Source: a virus
Reading direction: 5' to 3' (one strand)
DNA length: 29,199 bases
Virus record (IMG/VR): IMGVR_UViG_3300034063_001448
Span: 1-29,199 of that record
This document shows, in pieces, positions 1 through 10,180 of this stretch. The position numbers and the translations under genes are program-made. Position 1 is the first letter of the stretch; each line of letters begins with the position of its first letter. The notes under the pieces were generated by a model, which worked only from the letters and a program-made list of their open reading frames with translations, was not told the DNA's origin and made no database searches.

Positions 1-2
1 AT

Positions 3-1085
3 GGTTATATTTGGAAATATCTTTATACAATCAAACCAAGCGAGGTCATAAAGTTCGATACTGTTAATTTTATACCTGTTCCAAAAGATTGGGAAACTAG
101 TTCTGAGAGTGCAGCAATTAGAACTAATGCTGCTATTACTAATAATCAACTTAAGATCATTACGATCACAGATCGTGGAGTCGGTGTAGGAACAGCGAAT
201 AGAACTTATACAAATGTTCCAATTAAAGGTGATGGGCAAGGAGCAAAAGCAACCATAGTCGTTAATAATGATTCTAAAGTTGAATCAGTTACAGTTTCTA
301 TTGGTGGTTCTGGTTATACTTATGGAACTGTTGATTTAATTGGTGGTAATGTTCCAACAGGAGCAGTAACACCAACTTTTGATGTTATTATACCACCAAA
401 AGGAGGTCACGGTGCAGATATTTATAGAGAACTTGGAGCATATAACGTTTTAATTTATTCTAGAATTGAAAATGACTTAGAGAATCCAGACTTTATTACT
501 GGAAATAAAATTGCAAGAGTTGGTCTTGTAGAAAATCCACAGGCATTCAATTCTTCCTCTTTATTGGATTTAGATAAAGCAAGTGCAGTTTATGCATTGA
601 AACTTGCTGGAACCGGATTTGATACTGCAACTTTTACTGCAAATTCGACATTTACTCAAACCATAAGCACAGGAACAACAGCAGTAGGAAGAGTTGTATC
701 TTATGATACAAATACAGGTGTTTTAAAATACTGGCAAGATAAGAGTCTTGTAGGATTTAACACAGATGGTTCTCAAAATGCCTCTCCAACCTATGGAATT
801 CAATTGAATAGATTTACAAATTCTGTTGGAACTGGAGGAACAACTTTCATAACAGGTACAAATCTTTATATTGATACCGCATTTACAGGCGTATCAACCA
901 CACTAAATAATAGAACATATAATCTTGGACAGTCTTTTATTGGTGGTGTAGCAAATCCAGAGGTTAAAAAATACTCAGGAAATATTATTTACGTCGATAA
1001 TAGACCATCAATTACTAGATCAAAACCAAAAAGAAGATATCTAAGTCATTTTGCAATTCTAAAGAATTATGCCACAGGAAACTAA
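3..1085 (+). CDS. 8: Baseplate wedge protein gp8-like, C-terminal part (5' end outside window)
   Basis: This is a partial gene. The frame is open from the left edge without a stop, so the TTG at 564 is not a real start. The visible product begins with the block IWKYLYTIKPSEVIKF, which I recognise from T4-like gp8, a subunit of the baseplate wedge that attaches around gp6/gp7. Downstream is an inserted beta-rich part with an IGGSGYT repeat (about 283-340) and a segment GTTAVGRVVSYDTNTGVLKY, both of which recur in other virion proteins here. Near the end, YSGNIIYVDNRPSITRS looks like the usual cyanophage gp8 C-terminus, but the last 22 or so residues are basic and unlike it. Another frame reads EDI-stop-VILQF-stop at 1033-1062, suggesting a frameshift. 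The frame overlaps the next gene by 17 bases. The gp8 assignment rests on motif memory and gene order. Confidence 0.72.
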   Translation, partial: GYIWKYLYTIKPSEVIKFDTVNFIPVPKDWETSSESAAIRTNAAITNNQLKIITITDRGVGVGTANRTYTNVPIKGDGQGAKATIVVNNDSKVESVTVSIGGSGYTYGTVDLIGGNVPTGAVTPTFDVIIPPKGGHGADIYRELGAYNVLIYSRIENDLENPDFITGNKIARVGLVENPQAFNSSSLLDLDKASAVYALKLAGTGFDTATFTANSTFTQTISTGTTAVGRVVSYDTNTGVLKYWQDKSLVGFNTDGSQNASPTYGIQLNRFTNSVGTGGTTFITGTNLYIDTAFTGVSTTLNNRTYNLGQSFIGGVANPEVKKYSGNIIYVDNRPSITRSKPKRRYLSHFAILKNYATGN

Positions 1086-4000
1086 CCTCAACGTCTCTCC
1101 ATATTTTGACGATTTTGATACAAATAAAGACTATTATAAGGTTTTATTTAAACCCGGATATCCAATTCAAGCAAGAGAATTAACTGGTTTACAGTCAATT
1201 CTTCAAAATCAAATTGAACAATATGGTAAACATATTTTTAAAGAGGGATCTGTTGTAATTCCAGGTCAGTTAAGATATGAAAATCCTCTTTATGCTGTAG
1301 AAATTGAACCTGCTTTTAATGGCGCTCCAATTTCACTTTACTTTGATCAAATCTTAGGTAAGAAACTTAGAGGATCGGTAAGTGGAGTTTCTGCTGAGGT
1401 TGTTTTCTTACTCAAAAATACCGAATCTGAAAGAGGAAACTATACTTTATATCTAAAATATCTAGAAAGTGGTGGAGCAGATTTTGAAAATAGAACCTTT
1501 CAAAATTCTGAGACTCTAACACTTGAAACTCCATTAACATATGGAAACTTTACAATTCAAGTTGGACAGGGTATCTGTAATACAATATCAGCAAACGCTA
1601 TTTCTGAAGGTTCTGCAGTATCAGTAGCAAGTGGTATTTATTTTGTAAGAGGATTTTTTGCAAGAGTAGTAGATCAGACTATTATTCTTGATCAGTACTC
1701 TACTGCACCATCATATAAAGTTGGATTTGATATTATTGAAGAGGTTGTAACTTCAGACGAAGATCCTACTTTGTTTGATAATGCTCAAGGATTTTCTAAC
1801 TTCGCAGCGCCAGGCGCAGATAGATTTAAGATTACATTAGAACTATCCAAAAAATCTATAGATGATACAGAAACTGATAATTTCGTAGAAATTTTAAGAG
1901 TTGAAAATGGTGTTCCTCAGTTTTTCAATAAGAATCCACAATATAATCTAATTAGAGACGAGTTAGCAAGAAGAACTTTTGATGAGTCTGGTAACTACTT
2001 TGTTTCTCCATTTACACTATTTGTTAGAGATAGTTTAAATGATAGAGTTTTGAACCAAGGTGTATTCTTTAAAGATCAAAAGACTGTTCAAGGAAATAAT
2101 CCATCTGAAGATTTGATGATCTATCAGATTGGGCCAGGAAAAGCATATGTAAATGGATATGATGTAGAAACCATTGCGCCAAGACTTTTAGATGTTCCAA
2201 AACCAAGAACAACTGAAACTATAGAGAATCAGGTTATTCCATATAGTGCAGGTAATTTAGTTGTTCTTAATAATGCATATGGTGCTCCTTCGATCGGACT
2301 TGGAACCGATGCTACAATAAGTTTAATGGATTCTCGTATTGGAGAAACCGCATATGTTGCTACTGGAACAACTATTGGTGTTGCAAGAATATATGATTTT
2401 GTTCCAGAAAGTGACTATGTTGATGATACAAGTCGTTTGAATCTCAGACTTTTTGATATCCAAACGTTTACTAAACTAGGTCTTACAACATCCTTTACTT
2501 TAGATCTTACTGTACCTACCTTTATTGAAGGAAAGAAAAGTAAAGCAACTGGATACCTAAAGAGCACTGTTTCGGCAGGAAGCACTATATTAACTTTATA
2601 TCAAACATCTGGTAATTTCTTAGAAAATGAGCAAATTATAATTAATGGAATTGATGATGGTAGATTAATTGATTCAGTAACTGATTATTCTATATCCGAT
2701 ATTAAATCAGTTTATTCTCAAGTTGGAGTAACAACATTTAATGCTGATATAGTTTTATCGAGAAGGTCATATATTGCAAAACCAGGAACTACCTTCAATG
2801 TTAATGATGGACTTGTATCAGCAGGTCTCGAAAATGTATTTACTAATATCGTAAAAGTTGGTGATATTGTTTCATATGCAAGTACCACTTTCAGTGGAGA
2901 TCCAATTTATAATAAGGTTACTGCTGTTGGTGCTGGTGGCACCAACTTCACAATCACAGGAATTACAACAGTCTCTGGTGTCTGCAATGGAAAACTGCAG
3001 ACTGGATCATTCCAGGTTTCAAATATAATCAGAGTAGCATCTTCTATTAATATAGAAGATTCTTCACTTCTGACAAGATTATATCCAGATAATATTTCCT
3101 CGATTACTTTAGAAGGTAACGAAGTACTTCAAAGACGTTCTTATAATATTTCTTCTTTCTCTGGTAATTCAATTTCAGTAACAATTGATCCAGCAGACGT
3201 TGATGTTTTCTTTGATTCGTTTGATGAGGATAGATTTGTTATTACCTATAGTGATGGTTCTATAGAACCTATGAGATCAGACAAATATAATGTAAGTTTG
3301 GATGGAAAAACTTTAACATTTAATGGATTAACAAAAGCAAGTGGTTCAAATGCAAAATTAATTGCAACCGTTAAGAACATTAGAGTTAATTCAAAAACTA
3401 AAAAGTTAAACAAAGTATCTTCAATTGTAGTTTCCAATTCCAAATCAGTTTCATCTGGAATTGGAACAACAACTCTTAATGATGGACTAACTTATAGTCA
3501 AGTCTATGGAACAAGAGTTCAAGATAAAGAGATTAGTTTAAATGTTCCTGATGTTGTAAGAGTTCTTGCTGTTTATGAGTCTAACGGAATTACTAATCCA
3601 AGTCTTCCAACACTACAAATTACAGGAAATCCAGCAGGAAATACAAAATATGTAATTGGTGAGCAAATTGAAGGTAAAACTTCTGGTGCCGTTGCTCTTA
3701 TAACTGCAAAGATTAATTCAGATAAGTTAGAGTATACTTATTTGAATACTATTCAATTTGATTTAAACGAAGTTGTTATTGGACAAGATTCTAAAGAAGA
3801 AGCAATTATTGCGAATAAAACTTTAGGTGATAAGAACATCACTCAGAACTTTATCTTTGATGATGGACAAAGAGACACTTATTATGATTTCTCAAGAATC
3901 ATTAGAAAAAATAATATAGGAGAACCAAAAGGAAAATTAAAAATTATATTCCAAAACTATACGATTGATTCTACAGATACCGGAGAGATTATTACAGTTA

Positions 4001-7000
4001 ATAGTTACAGCGAAAATGACTTTAAAACCAATGTTCCTTTCTATAATGGAGGAAGATTAACAGACTTTATTGATATTCGTCCGAGAGTTGCTCCATATTC
4101 AGGTACTTCAAAGTCTCCATTTGAATTTGATTCAAGAAACTTTGCGAGTGATGGTCAGTACTCAGAATATATTCTTGCACCAGGAGAAAATCTATTCTTA
4201 TCATACTCATATTATGTTGGAAGAATTGATAGAGTCTTCTTAAATAGCGATGGAACATTTGAGGTTGTTCAAGGAAATCCATCATCAAGTCCAATTCCAC
4301 CGCCATTAAAGAGTAATTCATTAGATATTGCAACCGTATTCATCGGTCCTTATGTTTATGATGTAAAAAATGTAAACGTTGATATGTCTGAATACAAGAG
4401 ATATAGAATGACGGACATTGCATTACTTGAAAATAGAATTGAAAGAGTTGAAAGATTTACTACTCTTTCAATGCTTGAAAGTAAAACTGAAAACTTTACG
4501 ATTAAAGATGCAGAAACTGGATTAGATAGATTTAAGTGTGGATTCTTTGTTGATAATTTTAGTTCTAATGAGTACAATGATCTTCAAAATCCAGCATTTA
4601 AATCTTGTATGGATACAAGTTCCAATACTCTAAGACCTCTACATTACACAACTGCTTTAGACTTACAACTTGGTTCTGAGGCAATTAGTGGAGTTGGGCA
4701 AACATTCAATCCAAATGTAGACCAAAGTTATGTTTCTGATTTAGGATCACCAAATATCAGAAAAACTGGAGATTTACTCACACTTAATTATAATGAAGTT
4801 CTTTATTTTGAGCAAATTTATGCAACTAAAACTGAAAGCGTTACTCCATTCTTAGTTAGATATTGGACTGGAATCATTACACTCAATCCACCAGAAGATA
4901 GTTGGATTGATGAAATAGCAATTACTACAACAAGTTTTAATGAAATAAGAAATATAGTAGATAGACCAGATCAGAATTCAACAATTACCATTAACGATAC
5001 TATCAATAGAGATGTATTTGTTAACAATCCTCCAAATCAACAAACAGGAATTAATCCTTTTGATTGGATTGGAAATGCAAGAACTCTCTTAACTGGTGTA
5101 ACAAGCATCGGTGGACAACCTGTTAGAATAGATAACAACAAAACAGCAAGTAACATTACCACTGCTGGTGTGGGTGAAAGAGCAAACGTAATTGGTCGTG
5201 ATGTAATTCAGTTAAATGTATTTAAGAGAAGTGTAACTCAAGCAGATAGAAATTTAATTAATCAACTTTTACCACCAGATATTGCTAGACAGTTTTTAAC
5301 TTCAATTGGTACAATAAATTCTAATGCAAGATCGGTAATTAATTTTGTTCCAGGAACTGGTAGCGTATCTGTTACAGAAACAAGAGATACTACAACAACC
5401 ACATCTTCTACTAGCAATACTAATACTATTATTGTTCCTGAAGAAATTATCACTACAGATACTACTTCAGAGTCAATTTCCAATTATACAGAACCAGTAA
5501 GATATTTAAGAAGTAGAAATATTGAATTTGATGTAAAAGGATTAAGACCTCGCACAAGATTCTATAGTTTCTTCCAAGGAATTGATGTCGCTAAGTACAT
5601 AATTCCAAAATTACTTGAAATTGAAATGGTTTCAGGTAAGTTCGAAATTGGAGAAACCGTAGAAAGTGATCCTCATTTTCCATCAGCAAAAATAAGATTT
5701 AGACTTTGCAAACCAAATCATAGAACTGGACCTTTTGATGGTTCAGATCCATCAACATTTACAAATCCAGTACCTATAGTTGATTTTACAACAGGTCAAG
5801 TTTTACCACAAAATCCAGCAACACTACCAAAACCTGATGTTTTCATATTAAATCCTTATAACTTACAACCAATTCCAAATGACTATAGTGAATCATCAAC
5901 ATTCTTAAATGTAGATACAAGAGCACTTGAACTTCCATCAGAAGTAGAGTTTTATGGTCAGATTGGTCAAGATATGAAACTGATCGGGAAGACCTCAGGT
6001 GCAGTTGCAAGAATCACTAATATTAGACTTCTTTCTGATAATAGTGGAAGACTCGTAGGTTCATTGTTTATTCCAGATCCAAACGTTCCAGGAAATCCTC
6101 AGTGGGTTAATGGAAGAAACACATTTACTGTTATTGATACTCCAAACTTACAAGATCTTGGAAGAACTTATCAAGAGTTTATTTCAAATACAAGAGTTAA
6201 TGAAAGTTCTGCTCAAGAGGACTTCTCTTCATCTGCAATTGCAAATGTTACAGCAACCAATATTCTCACAACTAGAAATATAACAATTCTAGAAAGTTTT
6301 AATATAAACACAACAACAATTACGAATACAACAACAAATACAACTACAGTAACAAGAACACAAACAGGTACTTCTGGACAAGATCAATTTAGAGTATGGG
6401 AAAATCACGATCCACTTGCACAATCATTCTATGTTCGCGATAATACTGGAGTTTTCATAACTGCAGTTGAAGTTTTCTTTGAAACAAAGGATGAGGTTAT
6501 ACCTGTAACACTTCAAATTAGACCTATGATTGCAGGTGTTCCAAGTAATATGGTTGTTCCTTTCTCTGAAGTTACTTTAGATCCTGATCAAATTAATCTT
6601 TCACCGGATGCAACCATTCCAACAAGATTTACTTTTCCATCTCCTGTATATTTACCAGGTCCTCAACAACTTGAAGTTCGTAATGCTCCTGTTGGAAGTC
6701 AACAAACCTCTGAGTTTAGTATAGTTTTACTATCAGGGAGTCCACAGTATAGAGTCTTTATTTCTGAACTTGGACAAAATGCCATATTACCTGGAGATAG
6801 TCCTAATTTTGGAACAGGAATTAAAATATCTGTACAACCAACACTCGGAAGTCTATTCAAATCACAAAATGGATCAACTTGGTCACCTGCTCAACTTGAG
6901 GACTTAAAGTATAGACTTTATAGAGCAGACTTTGTTCCAGAAGGTCTTGTTAGATTCTATAATCCAAAACTTTCTCTTGGTAACAAAAAAGTTACTGTAA

Positions 7001-8934
7001 CCGGTAGCAATCAATTCCTACCTCTTGCTAAGAAAATTACTGTTGGTCTTGGTTCTACAGGATATAGTACAACAGGAATCACCAACGGACTTACAATTAA
7101 ACAAGGAGCAGCAACTGGTAAACTAGTTGGTCTTGCAGGTAGTATCACAGCAATCAGTATCGCAAATACTGGTATTGGATATACGAATGGAACCTTTACA
7201 GGAGTTTCTTTAGAAAGTGAAACTGGAGTTGGTTTTGGTGCTCAAGCAAACATTACCGTTTCAAGTTCAGGTATTTCTGCGGTTAGCATTACCAATGGTG
7301 GATTTGGATATCTACAAGGAGATTCTTTAATTATTCCGGAAAAGGAATTTGGTCTTAATGTTGGATTTGGTGGGAAACTTACAGTTACTGGAACCTCTGC
7401 TATACCAAATGCATTTATTTTAGATAATGTTCAAGGAAACTTTAGTGTTGGAATTAATTCATTAACTTATGTAAATTCTATTGGAAGTACAGTTTCTACT
7501 GGTGCAACAATCGGAACTATTATTCCTGATGCTTATTATGATGGACTGCATATGAAGATTAATCAAATTAATCATGGTATGCACTCTACAGAAAATTATG
7601 TAAAAATCAGTGAGATGAGACCTCCACAAAATGGAGTCAATTCAAGACTAACCGATGCAGTTACAAGTAGTGCATTATCAATTCCTGTAGTTTCCTCTGC
7701 TGGATTTGAAACTTTTGAAGGAGTTACAGTTAGTGTATCAAATCCTGGATATGCAATTATTGGTTATGAAGTTATTAAATATACATCTGTAAGTGCAAAC
7801 TCTCTGACAGTATCTGAAAGAGGTGTTGATGGAACCCAAGCACAACCTTATGATGCAAATGTTCCTGTTTATAAGTATGAGTTTAATGGATTCTCATTAA
7901 GAAGAATTAATAAGGTTCATAATTTTGCCGAAGTTGATACAAATCTTCCAGTTGGAACTCATCCTATAACACTTAATTCTTATCATATTAGAATAGATCC
8001 TTCTGATACTGATTATAATAATACTGGAATTGGATCAGATCGTACAAATGATCTATACTTCACAGAAACAGCACAATCTGGTGAACCAGGAACTGTACTT
8101 ACAAGTAATATCCAATTTGAAGCAATTACTCCAAATGTTTCTTATATTATTCCAGGAAAAACTAACTTAAATGCAAGAGTCAGAACATTTACTGGAACAA
8201 GTATTAGTGGATCAGAGAAATCTTTCACTGATAAAGGATTTACTACAATTCCTCTAAACTCAACATTTTATTTTGATTCTCCGAGATTAATTTGTTCTGA
8301 AGTAAATGAACAAGAATTTATAACAGAGTCTCCAGGAAGCAGATCATTTACTATGGAATTCTTGATGAATACAACAGATACGAGAGTATCTCCAGTTATT
8401 GATTTGATAAAAGTTAATGCTGTTCTAACTTCTAATCTGATCAACAGCCCAAATGGATTGAATGAAAATTCAACTTATGCAGATGATGATTCAGTTAGAT
8501 CTCTATTTGATGATAAGCATGAAATGGTCTACATTTCTAAGGCAGTGAGATTGAAGATTCCTGCAAACTCTATCAAAGTTCTTCTCTCAGCAAGTCATAC
8601 AGATATGAATGATGTAAGAGTTCTTTATAGACTCTTTAGAGCAGATGCTCCAGGAATTTCTCAGAATTATGAGTTGTTCCCGGGTTATAAGAATTATCAA
8701 GTTGATGGACAAGGAATTAAGAGAGTTATTGATAAATCTCAAAATGATGGATCTGCAGACTCTAAAGTAGAATTTACTTCAGATAGATCTTTCTTGGATT
8801 ATGAGTATTCTGTTGATGATTTACCTGATTTTGATGCATTCTCAATCAAAATTGTAATGGCAGCAGAAAATCAAGCAATGCCTCCTCTGATTAGACAGTT
8901 GAGAGCAATTGCTACTGTAAAACCAAGAGTATAA
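1069..8934 (+). CDS. Giant DUF4815-type baseplate/tail-fibre structural protein (2621 aa)
   Basis: Very large virion protein, probably a peripheral baseplate or fibre component. Residues 1-70 carry the DUF4815-type signature (YFDDFDTNKDYYKVLFKPG, then QARELTGLQSILQNQIE). Two GKTSGAVA modules lie near 865-900 and 1630-1665. Thr/Ser-rich linkers sit at about 1434-1465 and 1745-1768. At 1781 begins the block DPLAQSFYV, followed by a beta-rich stretch ending in SPVYLPG, common in cyanophage baseplate/fibre proteins. A GxGYT-repeat region spans about 2025-2110. A LTxxVTxx...LTVSERGVDGTQ module lies at about 2193-2265. It sits directly before the neck genes, where T4 has genes 9, 10, 11, 12 and wac, so it may replace several of them. 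Cyanophages are known to encode such giant proteins here. The start is the ATG six bases after the decayed gp8 end. I cannot assign a single T4 equivalent. Confidence 0.8.
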   Translation: MPQETNLNVSPYFDDFDTNKDYYKVLFKPGYPIQARELTGLQSILQNQIEQYGKHIFKEGSVVIPGQLRYENPLYAVEIEPAFNGAPISLYFDQILGKKLRGSVSGVSAEVVFLLKNTESERGNYTLYLKYLESGGADFENRTFQNSETLTLETPLTYGNFTIQVGQGICNTISANAISEGSAVSVASGIYFVRGFFARVVDQTIILDQYSTAPSYKVGFDIIEEVVTSDEDPTLFDNAQGFSNFAAPGADRFKITLELSKKSIDDTETDNFVEILRVENGVPQFFNKNPQYNLIRDELARRTFDESGNYFVSPFTLFVRDSLNDRVLNQGVFFKDQKTVQGNNPSEDLMIYQIGPGKAYVNGYDVETIAPRLLDVPKPRTTETIENQVIPYSAGNLVVLNNAYGAPSIGLGTDATISLMDSRIGETAYVATGTTIGVARIYDFVPESDYVDDTSRLNLRLFDIQTFTKLGLTTSFTLDLTVPTFIEGKKSKATGYLKSTVSAGSTILTLYQTSGNFLENEQIIINGIDDGRLIDSVTDYSISDIKSVYSQVGVTTFNADIVLSRRSYIAKPGTTFNVNDGLVSAGLENVFTNIVKVGDIVSYASTTFSGDPIYNKVTAVGAGGTNFTITGITTVSGVCNGKLQTGSFQVSNIIRVASSINIEDSSLLTRLYPDNISSITLEGNEVLQRRSYNISSFSGNSISVTIDPADVDVFFDSFDEDRFVITYSDGSIEPMRSDKYNVSLDGKTLTFNGLTKASGSNAKLIATVKNIRVNSKTKKLNKVSSIVVSNSKSVSSGIGTTTLNDGLTYSQVYGTRVQDKEISLNVPDVVRVLAVYESNGITNPSLPTLQITGNPAGNTKYVIGEQIEGKTSGAVALITAKINSDKLEYTYLNTIQFDLNEVVIGQDSKEEAIIANKTLGDKNITQNFIFDDGQRDTYYDFSRIIRKNNIGEPKGKLKIIFQNYTIDSTDTGEIITVNSYSENDFKTNVPFYNGGRLTDFIDIRPRVAPYSGTSKSPFEFDSRNFASDGQYSEYILAPGENLFLSYSYYVGRIDRVFLNSDGTFEVVQGNPSSSPIPPPLKSNSLDIATVFIGPYVYDVKNVNVDMSEYKRYRMTDIALLENRIERVERFTTLSMLESKTENFTIKDAETGLDRFKCGFFVDNFSSNEYNDLQNPAFKSCMDTSSNTLRPLHYTTALDLQLGSEAISGVGQTFNPNVDQSYVSDLGSPNIRKTGDLLTLNYNEVLYFEQIYATKTESVTPFLVRYWTGIITLNPPEDSWIDEIAITTTSFNEIRNIVDRPDQNSTITINDTINRDVFVNNPPNQQTGINPFDWIGNARTLLTGVTSIGGQPVRIDNNKTASNITTAGVGERANVIGRDVIQLNVFKRSVTQADRNLINQLLPPDIARQFLTSIGTINSNARSVINFVPGTGSVSVTETRDTTTTTSSTSNTNTIIVPEEIITTDTTSESISNYTEPVRYLRSRNIEFDVKGLRPRTRFYSFFQGIDVAKYIIPKLLEIEMVSGKFEIGETVESDPHFPSAKIRFRLCKPNHRTGPFDGSDPSTFTNPVPIVDFTTGQVLPQNPATLPKPDVFILNPYNLQPIPNDYSESSTFLNVDTRALELPSEVEFYGQIGQDMKLIGKTSGAVARITNIRLLSDNSGRLVGSLFIPDPNVPGNPQWVNGRNTFTVIDTPNLQDLGRTYQEFISNTRVNESSAQEDFSSSAIANVTATNILTTRNITILESFNINTTTITNTTTNTTTVTRTQTGTSGQDQFRVWENHDPLAQSFYVRDNTGVFITAVEVFFETKDEVIPVTLQIRPMIAGVPSNMVVPFSEVTLDPDQINLSPDATIPTRFTFPSPVYLPGPQQLEVRNAPVGSQQTSEFSIVLLSGSPQYRVFISELGQNAILPGDSPNFGTGIKISVQPTLGSLFKSQNGSTWSPAQLEDLKYRLYRADFVPEGLVRFYNPKLSLGNKKVTVTGSNQFLPLAKKITVGLGSTGYSTTGITNGLTIKQGAATGKLVGLAGSITAISIANTGIGYTNGTFTGVSLESETGVGFGAQANITVSSSGISAVSITNGGFGYLQGDSLIIPEKEFGLNVGFGGKLTVTGTSAIPNAFILDNVQGNFSVGINSLTYVNSIGSTVSTGATIGTIIPDAYYDGLHMKINQINHGMHSTENYVKISEMRPPQNGVNSRLTDAVTSSALSIPVVSSAGFETFEGVTVSVSNPGYAIIGYEVIKYTSVSANSLTVSERGVDGTQAQPYDANVPVYKYEFNGFSLRRINKVHNFAEVDTNLPVGTHPITLNSYHIRIDPSDTDYNNTGIGSDRTNDLYFTETAQSGEPGTVLTSNIQFEAITPNVSYIIPGKTNLNARVRTFTGTSISGSEKSFTDKGFTTIPLNSTFYFDSPRLICSEVNEQEFITESPGSRSFTMEFLMNTTDTRVSPVIDLIKVNAVLTSNLINSPNGLNENSTYADDDSVRSLFDDKHEMVYISKAVRLKIPANSIKVLLSASHTDMNDVRVLYRLFRADAPGISQNYELFPGYKNYQVDGQGIKRVIDKSQNDGSADSKVEFTSDRSFLDYEYSVDDLPDFDAFSIKIVMAAENQAMPPLIRQLRAIATVKPRV

Positions 8935-8937
8935 AAT

Positions 8938-9162
8938 ATGGATTATATTAAAGTAAAAGATAAGGATCATTTGGTTAGAGATTGCTATTCTCAAGGAATA
9001 GTAAGTACTGATACCGAAAGTTACAATGCTTATATTCAAAGTTATAAAAAAGCATATAATGAATCGCAGAAAATTAAAAATCTTGAAAATGATGTAAGTG
9101 AAATGAAAAATGATTTGAATGAAATTAAAAACTTATTGAGGAATTTAGCAAATGGATCCTGA
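8938..9162 (+). CDS. Small conserved phage protein with C-terminal coiled coil (74 aa)
   Basis: Function unknown. The N-terminus MDYIKVKDKDHLVRDCYSQG followed by VSTDTESY resembles a small protein that I recall near the neck genes of cyanomyoviruses. Residues 43-71 form a heptad-like stretch (KIKNLENDVSEMKNDLNEIK) predicted to be a coiled coil, so the protein may oligomerise or pack against a helical partner. It starts three bases after the giant protein's stop and its last 11 bases overlap the next gene, so all are probably translated from one late mRNA. A structural or chaperone role for baseplate or neck assembly is inference only. Confidence 0.7.
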   Translation: MDYIKVKDKDHLVRDCYSQGIVSTDTESYNAYIQSYKKAYNESQKIKNLENDVSEMKNDLNEIKNLLRNLANGS

Positions 9163-9322
9163 TAAAATATCTCTAGAAAACATGAGTAAGTTATTTGAAT
9201 ATGAAAAACTTTCTAGAGATATAGATAGTATAGAAGATATTGAAACTTTGAGAAATCTAGCGAAATCTTATATCAAACTGTACTTTAAACAACAAGAAGT
9301 AGTTGCAGGGTTTAAAATCTAA
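9152..9322 (+). CDS. Conserved small helical protein (56 aa) upstream of gp13
   Basis: A 56-residue frame starting MDPDKISLENMSKLFEYEK and ending VVAGFKI. It is highly charged and predicted all-helical, with no membrane segment or cysteines. The start overlaps the end of the previous coiled-coil gene by 11 bases, and the stop shares its last A with the gp13 start (TAATG), which supports a real, translationally coupled gene. I recall similar short proteins (SRDIDSI.DI.TLRN...KLYFKQQE pattern) at this place in cyanomyoviruses, but no function is known to me. It could be a cofactor of neck or baseplate assembly; that is a guess from position. Confidence 0.72.
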   Translation: MDPDKISLENMSKLFEYEKLSRDIDSIEDIETLRNLAKSYIKLYFKQQEVVAGFKI

Positions 9323-10176
9323 TGGCACAACCATCTACTCGACAAGAACTCATTGATTATTGCAAGAGAAAACTGGGTGCTCCGGTTTTAGAAATTAACG
9401 TTGCAGATGAACAAATTGAAGATTTGGTGGATGATGCCGTCCAATTTTTCCAAGAAAGACACTTTGATGGAGTATACCCTACATTTTATAAGTATAAAGT
9501 AACTCAAGCAGATATCGATAGAGGAAAAGCAGGAACCGCAGGTAATTCATCAAGCACTGTAGGAATTGCAAGTACTTCAGCGACAGCAAATATAGTGGGA
9601 ACTGCAACCACATTCAATTTCTATGAAAATAGTAATTATCTACAAATGCCACCAAATATCATTGGTGTAAATAAGATTTTTACTTTCGACGGAGCAAACA
9701 CTATTACTAATAATATGTTTAGTGTGAAGTATCAATTGTTTTTAAACGATATTTACTATTGGGGTACTACAGAACTTCTAAGTTATGCAATGGTTAAGAC
9801 ATACTTAGAAGATCTTGATTTTCTCTTGAATACTCAGAAACAAATAAGATTCAATAAAAGACAAGACAGATTATACTTAGACATTGATTGGGGATCTGTA
9901 AGAGCAGATCAATTTTTTGTTATTGATTGTTACTCAACTCTTGATCCAAATGATTATTCAAGAGTTTGGAACGATTCTTTTCTAAAACCATACCTAACTT
10001 CCTTGATTAAGAAGCAGTGGGGTCAAAATATGATGAAATTTACTGGTGTTAAACTTCCTGGTGGTGTTGAGTTAAATGGAAGACAAATGTATGATGACGG
10101 ACAAAGAGAGATTGATATTTTAATGGAAAAAATGTCTAGCACTTATGAACTTCCTCCTCTGGATATGATAGGTTAA
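9322..10176 (+). CDS. 13: Neck protein gp13 (head completion)
   Basis: 284 residues, against about 309 in T4. T4 gp13 and gp14 form the neck that closes the filled head at the portal and accepts the tail. The N-terminus STRQELIDYCKRKLGAPVLE followed by EQIEDLVDDAVQFFQERHFDG is typical of cyanophage gp13. The second half has a conserved aromatic-rich section (IDWGSVRADQFFVIDCYSTL, then KPYLTSLIKKQWGQN) and an ELNGRQMYDDGQREID block. A Ser/Thr/Ala-rich insert at about 73-97 looks like a surface loop. The ATG overlaps the preceding stop (TAATG), and gp14 follows after four bases, preserving the T4 order 13-14-15. Confidence 0.88.
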   Translation: MAQPSTRQELIDYCKRKLGAPVLEINVADEQIEDLVDDAVQFFQERHFDGVYPTFYKYKVTQADIDRGKAGTAGNSSSTVGIASTSATANIVGTATTFNFYENSNYLQMPPNIIGVNKIFTFDGANTITNNMFSVKYQLFLNDIYYWGTTELLSYAMVKTYLEDLDFLLNTQKQIRFNKRQDRLYLDIDWGSVRADQFFVIDCYSTLDPNDYSRVWNDSFLKPYLTSLIKKQWGQNMMKFTGVKLPGGVELNGRQMYDDGQREIDILMEKMSSTYELPPLDMIG

Positions 10177-10180
10177 TCAT

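Noticed and set aside
564-566. TTG as start of the first gene
   Set aside because: The frame is open back to the left edge and the upstream part carries the gp8-type IWKYLYTI block, so the gene enters from outside the window.
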